Origin: an uncultured Muribaculaceae bacterium
Lineage (GTDB): Bacteria; Bacteroidota; Bacteroidia; Bacteroidales; Muribaculaceae
Assembly (NCBI GenBank): GCA_910579845.1
Contig: CAJTWL010000027.1
Coordinates: forward strand, 1-25,304
Reading direction: 5' to 3'
Length of the DNA: 25,304 bases
Each line of letters begins with the position of its first letter. Position 1 is the stretch's first letter. Positions 6,914-15,124 of this stretch are shown in pieces. The position numbers and the translations under genes are program-made. The notes beneath the pieces were generated by a model that saw only the letters and a list, made by a program, of their open reading frames with translations, had not been told where the DNA came from and searched no databases.

Positions 6914-8395
6914 ATGGCAAAGGAACTTAAAAACTTTACAAAACGCTCAGACAACTATTCACAGTGGTATAATGAATTGGTAGTAAAAGCTGATCTTGCA
7001 GAGCAGTCAGCAGTGAGAGGTTGTATGGTAATAAAACCATACGGATATGCAATATGGGAGAAAATGCAACGTCAGTTGGACGATATGTTCAAGGCAACAG
7101 GTCACCAGAATGCCTATTTCCCTCTGCTTATACCCAAATCATTCTTAAGTCGTGAAGCAGATCATGTAGAGGGTTTTGCAAAAGAATGTGCAGTAGTTAC
7201 GCACTACCGACTCAAAAACGACCCTGACGGGAATGGGGTAGTGGTTGATCCGGCAGCACGTCTTGAAGAGGAACTGATCATACGTCCCACATCCGAAACT
7301 ATAATCTGGAACACTTACAAGAACTGGATACACTCATACCGTGACCTTCCGATACTTGTCAACCAATGGGCGAACGTTTTCCGTTGGGAAATGAGAACAA
7401 GAATGTTCCTGCGCACAGCAGAGTTCCTTTGGCAAGAGGGACACACCGCACACGCTACAAAAGAGGAAGCCGAAGCCGAAGCAATAAAAATGCTTAACGT
7501 ATATAGTGAATTTGCTGAGAATTATATGGCGGTACCTGTTGTCAAAGGTGTAAAGTCTCCCAACGAACGATTCGCAGGAGCACTTGACACATACACCATC
7601 GAAGCCATGATGCAGGATGGCAAGGCTTTGCAGTCCGGAACCTCCCACTTCCTTGGACAGAACTTCGCAAAGGCGTTTGATGTGACATTTATGAACAAGG
7701 ATAACAAAGCCGAATACGTCTGGGCTACTTCATGGGGTGTTTCCACACGATTGATGGGCGCGCTTATCATGACTCACAGCGATGACAACGGACTCGTATT
7801 GCCTCCGAAGCTGGCACCGATCCAGGTTGTAATTGTTCCCATTTACAAGAATGAAGAGGGTCTGAAAAATATAAGTGAGAAAGTAAATCCTCTTGTAGAA
7901 GAGCTCAGAAAACGCGGCATCAGCGTTAAATATGACGATGCCGACAACAAACGTCCCGGATTTAAATTTGCAGATTATGAAGTAAAAGGAGTACCTGTCA
8001 GATTGGCAGTAGGTCAACGGGATCTTGAAGAGGGAACAGTTGAGATCATGAGACGCGATACTTTGGAAAAGGAAACAGTAAAATTCGAAGGTATTGCCGA
8101 TGAAGTTGAACGCCTGCTTGATGACATTCAAAATAATCTCTTCACTAAAGCATTGGCGATGAGAGAAGCCAGAACCATCACTGTTGACACTTATGATGAA
8201 TTCAAAAAGAAAATAGAGGATGGCGGTTTCATTCTTGCCCATTGGGACGGAACCACTGAAACAGAGGAGAAAATCAAAGAAGAGACAAAAGCTACGATAC
8301 GTTGTATTCCATTTGAGGGTGACAAGACACCCGGCAAATGTATGGTGACCGGCAAGCCCTCCGCCCGACGGGTGATATTTGCTCGCTCTTATTAA
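6914..8395 (+). CDS. proS: prolyl-tRNA synthetase, archaeal/eukaryote type
   Basis: This 493-residue class II synthetase charges tRNA-Pro with proline. Residues 1-290 form the catalytic domain, with FPLLIPKSFL, the motif 2 region NVFRWEMRTRMFLRTAEFLWQEGHTAHA in which the FRWE arginine contacts ATP, and SGTSHFLGQNFAKAF before motif 3 (GLVLPPKLAP). An anticodon-binding domain (about 297-400) and the C-terminal domain follow, ending in CMVTGKPSARRVIFARSY; the terminal tyrosine is typical of this type. There is no inserted editing domain of the bacterial ProS type. The 473-bp upstream region carries a candidate -7 box, a degenerate repeat element and a short palindrome. No T-box-like leader was recognised. 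Confidence 0.97.
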   Translation: MAKELKNFTKRSDNYSQWYNELVVKADLAEQSAVRGCMVIKPYGYAIWEKMQRQLDDMFKATGHQNAYFPLLIPKSFLSREADHVEGFAKECAVVTHYRLKNDPDGNGVVVDPAARLEEELIIRPTSETIIWNTYKNWIHSYRDLPILVNQWANVFRWEMRTRMFLRTAEFLWQEGHTAHATKEEAEAEAIKMLNVYSEFAENYMAVPVVKGVKSPNERFAGALDTYTIEAMMQDGKALQSGTSHFLGQNFAKAFDVTFMNKDNKAEYVWATSWGVSTRLMGALIMTHSDDNGLVLPPKLAPIQVVIVPIYKNEEGLKNISEKVNPLVEELRKRGISVKYDDADNKRPGFKFADYEVKGVPVRLAVGQRDLEEGTVEIMRRDTLEKETVKFEGIADEVERLLDDIQNNLFTKALAMREARTITVDTYDEFKKKIEDGGFILAHWDGTTETEEKIKEETKATIRCIPFEGDKTPGKCMVTGKPSARRVIFARSY

Positions 8396-8525
8396 GATAG
8401 GGGATAGGGACAGTGGGGAAGCTCTTTAAGCTGGCGTTCATAAGATTTATAGACGCACATAGCCTCCGATAGGTGAACATTAGAGTATCGTTTTCAGTAA
8501 TAATCAAAACTAACCGTTATTGAAT

Positions 8526-10712
8526 ATGAAACGTATTTTCAAATCTGTAATCTTTATAGTTTCATTTCTTATAGCCGGAACAGGGCAATGTTTTTCTCTT
8601 ACCCCGGAGGAGTATTGTCAACCAAAACAAAATTCCCCGTCAGGTATTAAGGAGATGCGCCCCATGTCAGATGGTCTTACATATTCTGCAATTACCGAAG
8701 ACGGTAAGGCTATAAAAACATACGACTATAAATCCGGTAAATGCGTCAATACATTATTTGACATAAACACAGTCAAAGGAGATCTGAAGATAGATTCTTT
8801 CAGCGGATACACAATTAGTAATAACGGCAAGAAGATTCTCCTTTGGAACGATACCCAAAAGATATACCGCAATTCATTCACTGCCCAATATTTCGTATAC
8901 GACATAATGAGGGGAACCCTTAAAAGAGTATCAGAGCAAGGCAAGCAGAGAGGCGCAGTAATCTCACATGATGGAAGAATGGTAGCGTACACCCGTGACA
9001 ATAATATATTTATCTCTAACCTTGACTATGGAACTGACAAACCAATTACAAAAGACGGGGAGATAAACAAAATAATCAACGGTGTACCAGACTGGAGCTA
9101 TGAAGAGGAATTCGGCATGAATACAGCCATTCGGTGGAATGGAGATGACACTTCGCTGGTTTATATGAAGTTCGATGAATCGGAGGTTCCTACCTACTCT
9201 TTTGATAATTATAAAAGTTTTTGCGAAACTGAACCACTTTCTGATCCATATCCATCACAATACAGATATAAATATCCATTAGCTGGTTTCCCAAACTCAA
9301 AAGTTTCACTTCACAGTTACAATCTGGATACAAGAGCTACTAAAAAGATGGATATACCTGAGGGGATTGAATACATACCTATGTTTGATTTTGACGGGAA
9401 CGGTAAGGATCTGATAGTGCTGACGCTTAATCGTAATCAGAATCATTTGCAAATTTACAAGGTAAATATCGGCTCCACCGTTGCAAAGCAGATTCTTGAG
9501 GAGCGGAATGAAACTTGGCTCAATCCTTCGGCATACCACATGATTGATTTGGGAACGACGTCATTTATCATCGGAAGTGAAAGAAGCGGCTATTGCCATT
9601 TATATGAATATGACTATAACGGCACTTTACTGAGACAGATTACCAAAGGAGATTGGAATGTAACAGATTATTATGGTAAAAATACGAAAACCGGCAAATA
9701 CTATTTCCAATGTACGAAACTGGGTGCGGTAAACCGTAATGTGGCTTCCGTAGATTTAAAGGGCGTCATTGCACTGCTTAATAATCAGGATGGCTTTGAA
9801 TCCGCCTCTTTCTCTTCAAATATGGAGTATTATGTGAGAACATACAGCAATGCAGTTCAACCTCCTGTATACTCGATATGCAATGCGACAGGAAAACTGA
9901 TAGCTGAACTTCAAAACAATAAAGTATACGCCGACAAATATGCATCAGCTCCAAAAAAAGAATTACTAACCATAAAAAATTCGACAGGTGAACTTATGAA
10001 CGCATACATAATAAAACCTGCTGATTTCAATTCCTCTCAAAAATACCCATTGCTGATGTATCAATACAACGGTCCCGGATCTCAGGATGTTCTTAACCGG
10101 TGGAAAATGGAAGGAGTCTATTATCTTGCTTCAATGGGTTATATAATTGCAATGGTTGATGGAAGAGGTACCGGAAACCGTAGCTGTGAATGGTCACGTT
10201 GCGTATATGGCAAACTTGGAGAATATGAAACTGAAGACCAACTCTCAGCGATCAGATATCTTTCCACTTTGCCATATATTGATGCTGATAGAATAGGATG
10301 CTTTGGATGGAGCTATGGAGGATATATGACATTAATGGAGTTGGGATCTTCCAACGGACTGATAAAAGCGGGGGTTGCCATGGCTCCGGTGACAGACTGG
10401 AGGTACTATGATTCAATATATACTGAAAGATACATGGGAACACCCCAACAGAATGAATCCGGATACAATAAAGCATCCGCTCTTAATAAAACAGGGACTC
10501 TGAAAGGGAGACTTCTGATTATGTCCGGCACAAGTGATGACAACGTACATTTCTATAATACTTTAAAATATACTTCAAAACTCAACTACGAGGGAAAGAT
10601 ATTCGATATGATGGCTCTCACAGGTTTTGAACATAGTCTGGGAATGTGTAACGCACGCACCATGCTGTTCAAAAAGATTCTTGATTTTCTGGATACCAAT
10701 TTAAAGAAATAA
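8526..10712 (+). CDS. secreted dipeptidyl-peptidase IV-like S9 serine peptidase
   Basis: This protein of 728 residues begins with a signal peptide (1 to about 22, ending near GQCFS), so it acts in the periplasm or at the surface. A beta-propeller N-terminal domain (about 60-480) is followed by an alpha/beta-hydrolase domain (about 490-728). The triad is visible: Ser596 in GWSYGGY, Asp671 in SGTSDDNVHF and His703 in GFEHS. The Asp-to-His distance of 32 equals that in human DPP4. Glu193-195 in DWSYEEEF match the double-Glu motif that holds the substrate N-terminus, so removal of X-Pro or X-Ala dipeptides is likely. I took the ATG at 8526 because the TTG at 8520 adds only two residues. Bacteroidales use such peptidases to feed on peptides. 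Confidence 0.92.
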   Translation: MKRIFKSVIFIVSFLIAGTGQCFSLTPEEYCQPKQNSPSGIKEMRPMSDGLTYSAITEDGKAIKTYDYKSGKCVNTLFDINTVKGDLKIDSFSGYTISNNGKKILLWNDTQKIYRNSFTAQYFVYDIMRGTLKRVSEQGKQRGAVISHDGRMVAYTRDNNIFISNLDYGTDKPITKDGEINKIINGVPDWSYEEEFGMNTAIRWNGDDTSLVYMKFDESEVPTYSFDNYKSFCETEPLSDPYPSQYRYKYPLAGFPNSKVSLHSYNLDTRATKKMDIPEGIEYIPMFDFDGNGKDLIVLTLNRNQNHLQIYKVNIGSTVAKQILEERNETWLNPSAYHMIDLGTTSFIIGSERSGYCHLYEYDYNGTLLRQITKGDWNVTDYYGKNTKTGKYYFQCTKLGAVNRNVASVDLKGVIALLNNQDGFESASFSSNMEYYVRTYSNAVQPPVYSICNATGKLIAELQNNKVYADKYASAPKKELLTIKNSTGELMNAYIIKPADFNSSQKYPLLMYQYNGPGSQDVLNRWKMEGVYYLASMGYIIAMVDGRGTGNRSCEWSRCVYGKLGEYETEDQLSAIRYLSTLPYIDADRIGCFGWSYGGYMTLMELGSSNGLIKAGVAMAPVTDWRYYDSIYTERYMGTPQQNESGYNKASALNKTGTLKGRLLIMSGTSDDNVHFYNTLKYTSKLNYEGKIFDMMALTGFEHSLGMCNARTMLFKKILDFLDTNLKK

Positions 10713-10715
10713 AAC

Positions 10716-10909
10716 TGAACTCGTCTTGACTTATTTACGAATGTTAAAACGTGTAATAAATATATTCTTTTCTCAACCTCAACGGATCTTTCCGGTTGTT
10801 TCCGGATCTCTCATCACCGCCAACCGAAAGGTTTCCGGATCTTCGAGACTCATAAACATCTCGGAAATATCTCGCTGATGTTAAGAAAAAATAAGTCAAG
10901 ACGAGTTCA
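10716..10909. repeat. inverted-repeat element, family 3, perfect 21-bp arms
   Basis: Arms at 10716-10736 (TGAACTCGTCTTGAC...) and 10889-10909 are perfectly complementary over 21 bp and enclose 152 bp. The interior contains GGATC/TTTCCGG-rich repeats (TTTCCGG at about 10788, 10801 and 10832). The element starts 3 bp after the peptidase stop and ends 37 bp before the next ATG. On the minus strand the interior has TATATTTA, one base off a -7 box. It is either a MITE-like element or an invertible segment. An open frame covering most of it looks non-coding. Confidence 0.75.
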
Positions 10910-10946
10910 CTGTCTAACGTTATTATTAATAGAATAAACATACAGG

Positions 10947-12308
10947 ATGAAAGATCTGAACAAAGTCAGCAGTCTGCAATTATACACCTTCTGGAAAAAC
11001 CTTTCCACTGGGTTGCTGACTATTGTTGGCTTGATGGCGCTTTCTATCGTATTGCCGTTCTATTTTTCTCCAATTATAGCGCTTCTCGCCGCGGCATTCC
11101 TTTATACAGTCATTTATAATGGAAAGATGAGTAATAAACTCAATTGCATGGTTGTAACTTACGCTATATTTCTCTCGCTTATTGTTTATTCATTTTTCTC
11201 TATCATCCTTAATATACTATATATCTGGGGTTTTATCGCCATACCTCCCGAATTTACTTTCTTTGCAGAACCATATATACCTTCGCTGACTCTTTGTCCG
11301 ATTTGCTCGATCACAATACTATACGTTTATCTGAGAAAAAAAAATCTACGCTTATGTCTTGACTGTAAACTGGAGCATGGGGGAGTACGCGAAAAGGGTA
11401 AACTCGGGCAACTGCTGACCTACGAGTCGCACTTTCAGCTTAAAAATCTTGCCGTGTTATTCGCTGTTTTATCAGGTTTGATATGGTGTTATTATCTGTT
11501 TTATTACATCGATACGGATATAAATCATCGCGATTGGTACGTATTCGTATGGCTGGTTATAATCGCATTCATACTTGATGAGTTCTATTTTATGTCAAGA
11601 TACTATAATTTATATCTTGATTTAAAAGAGAACAACGAGATTATAACACCCGACGAGCTGAGTGACATGACAGCAAAGACATACATAAGATATTATCTTA
11701 TATGCGGAGAGCAGATTTTAATGGTCGAGAAAGAATCCAATGATAAAGAAACTTCCAAAAAAGTCATAGACACACCCTTCTTTACAAAAAGATCTGTTAA
11801 CGGCATAACAATTCCTGAGGTACACAATATAATCCGGGAAATGAGCGGTGTCAAGGATGGTGAGCTCAAGTTTTTCTTCGGAAGAAAAATAACGGATCTT
11901 GAAAAACATTCACTACTTCGTTATTTTTATTATATTGATGGAAAACCTGAAGACTATCCGGAACTAAGTAAACTCGGAGTCTGGATGTCGTTCAATACGG
12001 TGAAAAAATTATACTCATTCACTCCGGAAAAACTATCAAATATCTGTGTAATTGATATAACACGAATGGCTACAATTGTGTTGACCCAAAAGATTTTCGA
12101 TGAAGACGGATTCAGAAAAATCAAGGTAAAAAGCTATCGTCCATCCTTTACACTGCAGGAAGTCAGAAACAAGAACTACGATTTTCAGGATGACAAATGG
12201 TTGAGAATATCTGTATTTAATTCTGATACAAAACTATATAGACTCAAAAGGTGGGTACAGCACCTAAGCGGAATAAAACGTAAAAACAAAGTCAACGAAT
12301 GGAATTGA
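10947..12308 (+). CDS. unrecognised polytopic membrane protein with two CxxC pairs
   Basis: I do not recognise this 453-residue protein. The N-terminal half is membrane: hydrophobic segments lie at about 20-57, 65-98, 110-130, 165-190 and 195-213. Between segments sit two CxxC pairs, Cys117-Cys120 (CPIC) and Cys137-Cys140 (CLDC), with 16 residues between them, which could hold zinc or act as a thiol pair. The C-terminal half (about 214-453) is soluble, charged and without a family I can name; it includes several basic stretches near the end. It overlaps the miaA start by 10 bp, so the two are translated from one message. The start is the first ATG, 37 bp after the family 3 repeat element. A membrane anchor or sensor is possible, but nothing shows it. 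Confidence 0.8.
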   Translation: MKDLNKVSSLQLYTFWKNLSTGLLTIVGLMALSIVLPFYFSPIIALLAAAFLYTVIYNGKMSNKLNCMVVTYAIFLSLIVYSFFSIILNILYIWGFIAIPPEFTFFAEPYIPSLTLCPICSITILYVYLRKKNLRLCLDCKLEHGGVREKGKLGQLLTYESHFQLKNLAVLFAVLSGLIWCYYLFYYIDTDINHRDWYVFVWLVIIAFILDEFYFMSRYYNLYLDLKENNEIITPDELSDMTAKTYIRYYLICGEQILMVEKESNDKETSKKVIDTPFFTKRSVNGITIPEVHNIIREMSGVKDGELKFFFGRKITDLEKHSLLRYFYYIDGKPEDYPELSKLGVWMSFNTVKKLYSFTPEKLSNICVIDITRMATIVLTQKIFDEDGFRKIKVKSYRPSFTLQEVRNKNYDFQDDKWLRISVFNSDTKLYRLKRWVQHLSGIKRKNKVNEWN

Positions 12309-13234
12309 AGACTATAGCCGTCGTTGGACCTACCGCCTCAGGAAAAACACATAGAGCCGTGTCTCTTGCAAAACAATTATCCGGAGAGATTATCAGCGCC
12401 GATTCACGTCAAGTATACTCCGGGATGACAATAGGTACCGGAAAAGATCTTGAAGAGTATGAGAATATTCCTTACCATTTGATAGATATCGCGCCTGCCG
12501 GTACTAAATTCAATCTATACAGATATCTCGACTTATTCCATAAAGCTTATAAGGATATCCATGATAGAAACAAACGTATTGTTATCTGCGGAGGAACCGG
12601 TCTTTATATAGAAAGTGCATTGAATGGCATTATCCTACCCGAGGTTCCGGAAAATAAAGAACTACGCAACGCATACAAAGAGAAAACGCTTGAGGAACTG
12701 ACTCAAATTCTGAGAACCTATAAGAAGCTGCATAACACAACTGATATCGATTCAACTCAAAGAGCTATAAGAGCGATAGAGATAGCACATTTCTATAATG
12801 AGAATCCGGATGCAGAACGACTTGCCGACAAGACCTCGGCTAAACCTATTGATGCAGTAGTCATAGGCATAGATATACCGCGGGAAGAAAGACGCAACAG
12901 AATAACTTTACGCCTTAAGAAACGTCTTGAAGACGGCATGGTGGATGAAATCAAGAATCTGCTTGATTCAGGAATCAGCCCGGATGACCTCATGTATTAC
13001 GGATTGGAATATAAATTCATTACACAGCATGTGATCGGGCAACTATCATATGAAGAGATGTTCCATCAACTTGAGATTGCAATTCATCAGTTCTCAAAAC
13101 GTCAGATGACCTGGTTTCGGGGAATGGAAAAAAGAGGAACCAAAATCAATTGGCTCCCCTATAATTTATCGGATTCCGAATTTCTGGCAAGAACTCTTGA
13201 GCTCCTTGATAATCCTCATCAAGAGACTGTTTAA
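12299..13234 (+). CDS. miaA: tRNA dimethylallyltransferase
   Basis: This 311-residue protein adds a dimethylallyl group to A37 of tRNAs reading codons that begin with U. The P-loop GPTASGKT is at residues 10-17. DSRQVYSGMTIGTGKD follows near 35, and the substrate loop GGTGLYIES lies near 100. KRQMTWFRG near the C-terminus is typical of the family. The start overlaps the preceding membrane gene by 10 bp. The stop codon lies inside a sequence (13222-13239) that resembles one arm of the family 2 repeat (16 of 18 bases), so the last residues, ETV, may derive from a repeat remnant. The tRNA-Ser(CGA) in this window is a likely substrate class, since it reads UCG. Confidence 0.96.
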   Translation: MELKTIAVVGPTASGKTHRAVSLAKQLSGEIISADSRQVYSGMTIGTGKDLEEYENIPYHLIDIAPAGTKFNLYRYLDLFHKAYKDIHDRNKRIVICGGTGLYIESALNGIILPEVPENKELRNAYKEKTLEELTQILRTYKKLHNTTDIDSTQRAIRAIEIAHFYNENPDAERLADKTSAKPIDAVVIGIDIPREERRNRITLRLKKRLEDGMVDEIKNLLDSGISPDDLMYYGLEYKFITQHVIGQLSYEEMFHQLEIAIHQFSKRQMTWFRGMEKRGTKINWLPYNLSDSEFLARTLELLDNPHQETV

Positions 13235-13239
13235 GTTTA
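13222..13239. repeat. solo arm resembling the family 2 repeat, over the miaA stop
   Basis: AGAGACTGTTTAAGTTTA matches the family 2 arm AGAAACTGTTTAAATTTA at 16 of 18 positions and contains the miaA TAA. No partner arm is seen within 200 bp. The 7-bp inverted repeat TGTTTAA/TTAAACA at 13228-13243 could also help end both convergent transcripts. Confidence 0.3.
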
Positions 13240-13264
13240 AACAACTGCCAAGAGTATGTTGTAT

Positions 13265-14161
13265 TTACTTCATCTTGAGAAAAAGAATGATATCGGACGG
13301 GGTGAGTTTCTTACCCTTAAGCAATAATGACGATGTGTATATCTTTCCTGCGAATACAACAGACAGGTATGCGGAAACATAAAGCAGCACTATTGACAAT
13401 ATAGACTGATACAAAGGTACCTCACCGGTAATCGCATTGATGCATCCTATGACAGGAGATGTAAAAGGAACCAAAGAACAGATTGTAACAAACAGATTGG
13501 ATGCATTAGTCACAGCAAACTGACCGATATAAAAAGATGCCAGAAGTATAAATGTAATGGCTGTCATATAAGTCTGATTTTCATTATCTTTGTCTGTCAT
13601 AGCACCACAAGCCGCATAAAGAGATCCAAAGAATACATATCCACCCACAAAAAACAAAATACACCACATAACAGCAAAGATAATTCTTGAATCCATCAAT
13701 TCATTCCATGGAATCACTGGAGAGAAAACGACAACAAACATATATCCGATAATAACTATCGATATCATCCAGATAATAATCTGGGTTAATCCGACAAGAG
13801 CCACAGAAATAATTTTTCCGAGCATCATCATCCGCCCTGTAACTGATGTGGCAAGGATTTCGACTATTCTATTACATTTCTCTTTTTTCACCTTATTGAA
13901 AATCTGAGAACCGTAGATCATAAGAAACATTGCAAGAAATATCCCCATCATCATACCCAATACCTGCATCCCGGACATATCTTCCGGAGAAGCGGTCGGA
14001 GCCGATGTTTTACGCAACAATTCCGAATCTTCCATCATGAAACCCACAAAAATTCCAAAAAGAACTGACAGAAGGGGTAAAATAAATGTTCCTATCCAAA
14101 AAGATTTTGTACGGATATCAGTTAAATACTCATTTTTTATTATAATTCCTAGTTGACTCAT
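13265..14161 (-). CDS. ABC-2 type transporter permease (NatB-like)
   Basis: A 298-residue membrane protein. I chose the ATG at 14161 (MSQLGIIIKNEYLTDIRTKSFW), since the longer frame to 14272 overlaps the ATPase gene and adds an implausible N-terminus. It has about six membrane segments: one at 22-42, one at 66-85 and four between about 112 and 285. The cytoplasmic loop NKVKKEKCNRIVEILATS is typical of NatB-like exporters. Related Bacteroidales permeases I know are about 400-440 residues, with a large extracytoplasmic domain after the first membrane segment. Here that loop is only about 25 residues. It follows its ATPase partner by 16 bp. The exported substrate is unknown. Confidence 0.85.
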   Translation of the reverse strand: MSQLGIIIKNEYLTDIRTKSFWIGTFILPLLSVLFGIFVGFMMEDSELLRKTSAPTASPEDMSGMQVLGMMMGIFLAMFLMIYGSQIFNKVKKEKCNRIVEILATSVTGRMMMLGKIISVALVGLTQIIIWMISIVIIGYMFVVVFSPVIPWNELMDSRIIFAVMWCILFFVGGYVFFGSLYAACGAMTDKDNENQTYMTAITFILLASFYIGQFAVTNASNLFVTICSLVPFTSPVIGCINAITGEVPLYQSILSIVLLYVSAYLSVVFAGKIYTSSLLLKGKKLTPSDIILFLKMK

Positions 14162-14177
14162 TTTTGCTTGAAGACTA

Positions 14178-15104
14178 TTAATTGTTATCTGAAACCAGAC
14201 GGATAAATATATCGTTAAGAGAGGGGAGAGATTCTTCGAAAAGCAGGATCTCGGCTTGCTCCGATAAGGCATTTATTATATTAGAGCTGGGTACATCCTG
14301 ATTCTTCACAAACTTATATGAGAATCCCTTTCTGCCCTTAGGCGGCATAATTTGCTCGACAGATTTAAAGAAACCTGTTTCACCCAATTTATCAAGTTCC
14401 AAACGCCCGGACATAACTACAATATACTCATTTCTTTTGAACATGTCCTTAACCTCTTCGAGCTCACCCTGGAGTATAAGTCTGCCTTTATTTATCAGCG
14501 CAATGGAGTCACACATTTCCTCAACAGCATGCATATTATGAGATGAGATAATCATAGTGGTTCCATCAGATTTCAAACGTTCTATCAATGATTCAAGCAA
14601 CGCTCCGTTGATAGGATCGAAACCGCTGAAAGGTTCATCAAGTATGACGAGCTCCGGCTTATGTATCAAAGTGGCAATAATCTGCACTTTCTGCTGGTTG
14701 CCTTTTGAAAGTTCCTTGACCTTTCTTTTATTGGAACCCTCAAGATTGAACAAGGAAAGATACTCGTTCATCAACGGGATAATGTCCGCAGGTTTGGCTC
14801 CCTTCAATTCTCCGAAGTAAAGAATCTGGTTCTCTACCGTCATATTATCATATAGTCCGCGCTCTTCCGGCATATATCCGATCTTTCTGGCAGCAGACAA
14901 GCTTGCCTCAGCATCTAACACCTTTACAGATCCCGAATCTTTTACAAGTATTCCATTGATAATACGTAGAAGTGTTGTCTTTCCGGCACCGTTCGGACCA
15001 AGCAGACCCAATACTGTACCTTTTTCAACAGACAAATTAACATTATCCAATGCCAAATAGGAACCGAAAAATTTTGATAAGTTCTCTATATCCAAGATTT
15101 TCAT
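14178..15104 (-). CDS. ABC transporter ATP-binding protein (NatA-like)
   Basis: This 308-residue ATPase powers the permease encoded 16 bp downstream. Walker A is GPNGAGKTT at residues 36-44. The Q-loop region GYMPEERGLYDNMTV, the signature LSKGNQQKVQ, Walker B LVILDEPFSGFDP and the H-loop SSHNMHAVEEM are all present. A C-terminal extension of about 90 residues after the ATPase core is usual in the NatA/DrrA branch. It lies 20 bp after dnaG on the same strand, so it may be read from the dapA-dnaG message, although a functional tie to replication is not evident. Confidence 0.93.
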   Translation of the reverse strand: MKILDIENLSKFFGSYLALDNVNLSVEKGTVLGLLGPNGAGKTTLLRIINGILVKDSGSVKVLDAEASLSAARKIGYMPEERGLYDNMTVENQILYFGELKGAKPADIIPLMNEYLSLFNLEGSNKRKVKELSKGNQQKVQIIATLIHKPELVILDEPFSGFDPINGALLESLIERLKSDGTTMIISSHNMHAVEEMCDSIALINKGRLILQGELEEVKDMFKRNEYIVVMSGRLELDKLGETGFFKSVEQIMPPKGRKGFSYKFVKNQDVPSSNIINALSEQAEILLFEESLPSLNDIFIRLVSDNN

Positions 15105-15124
15105 TGATAATCTGTTTTATTTGA

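Noticed and set aside
8396..8525. Promoter or terminator between proS and the peptidase gene
   Set aside because: No consensus -7 box or convincing hairpin was found in these 130 bp; the peptidase gene may be read through from proS.
10744..10941. A 65-codon minus-strand open frame between the peptidase and membrane-protein genes
   Set aside because: It lies almost wholly in the family 3 inverted-repeat element and has no recognisable protein character.
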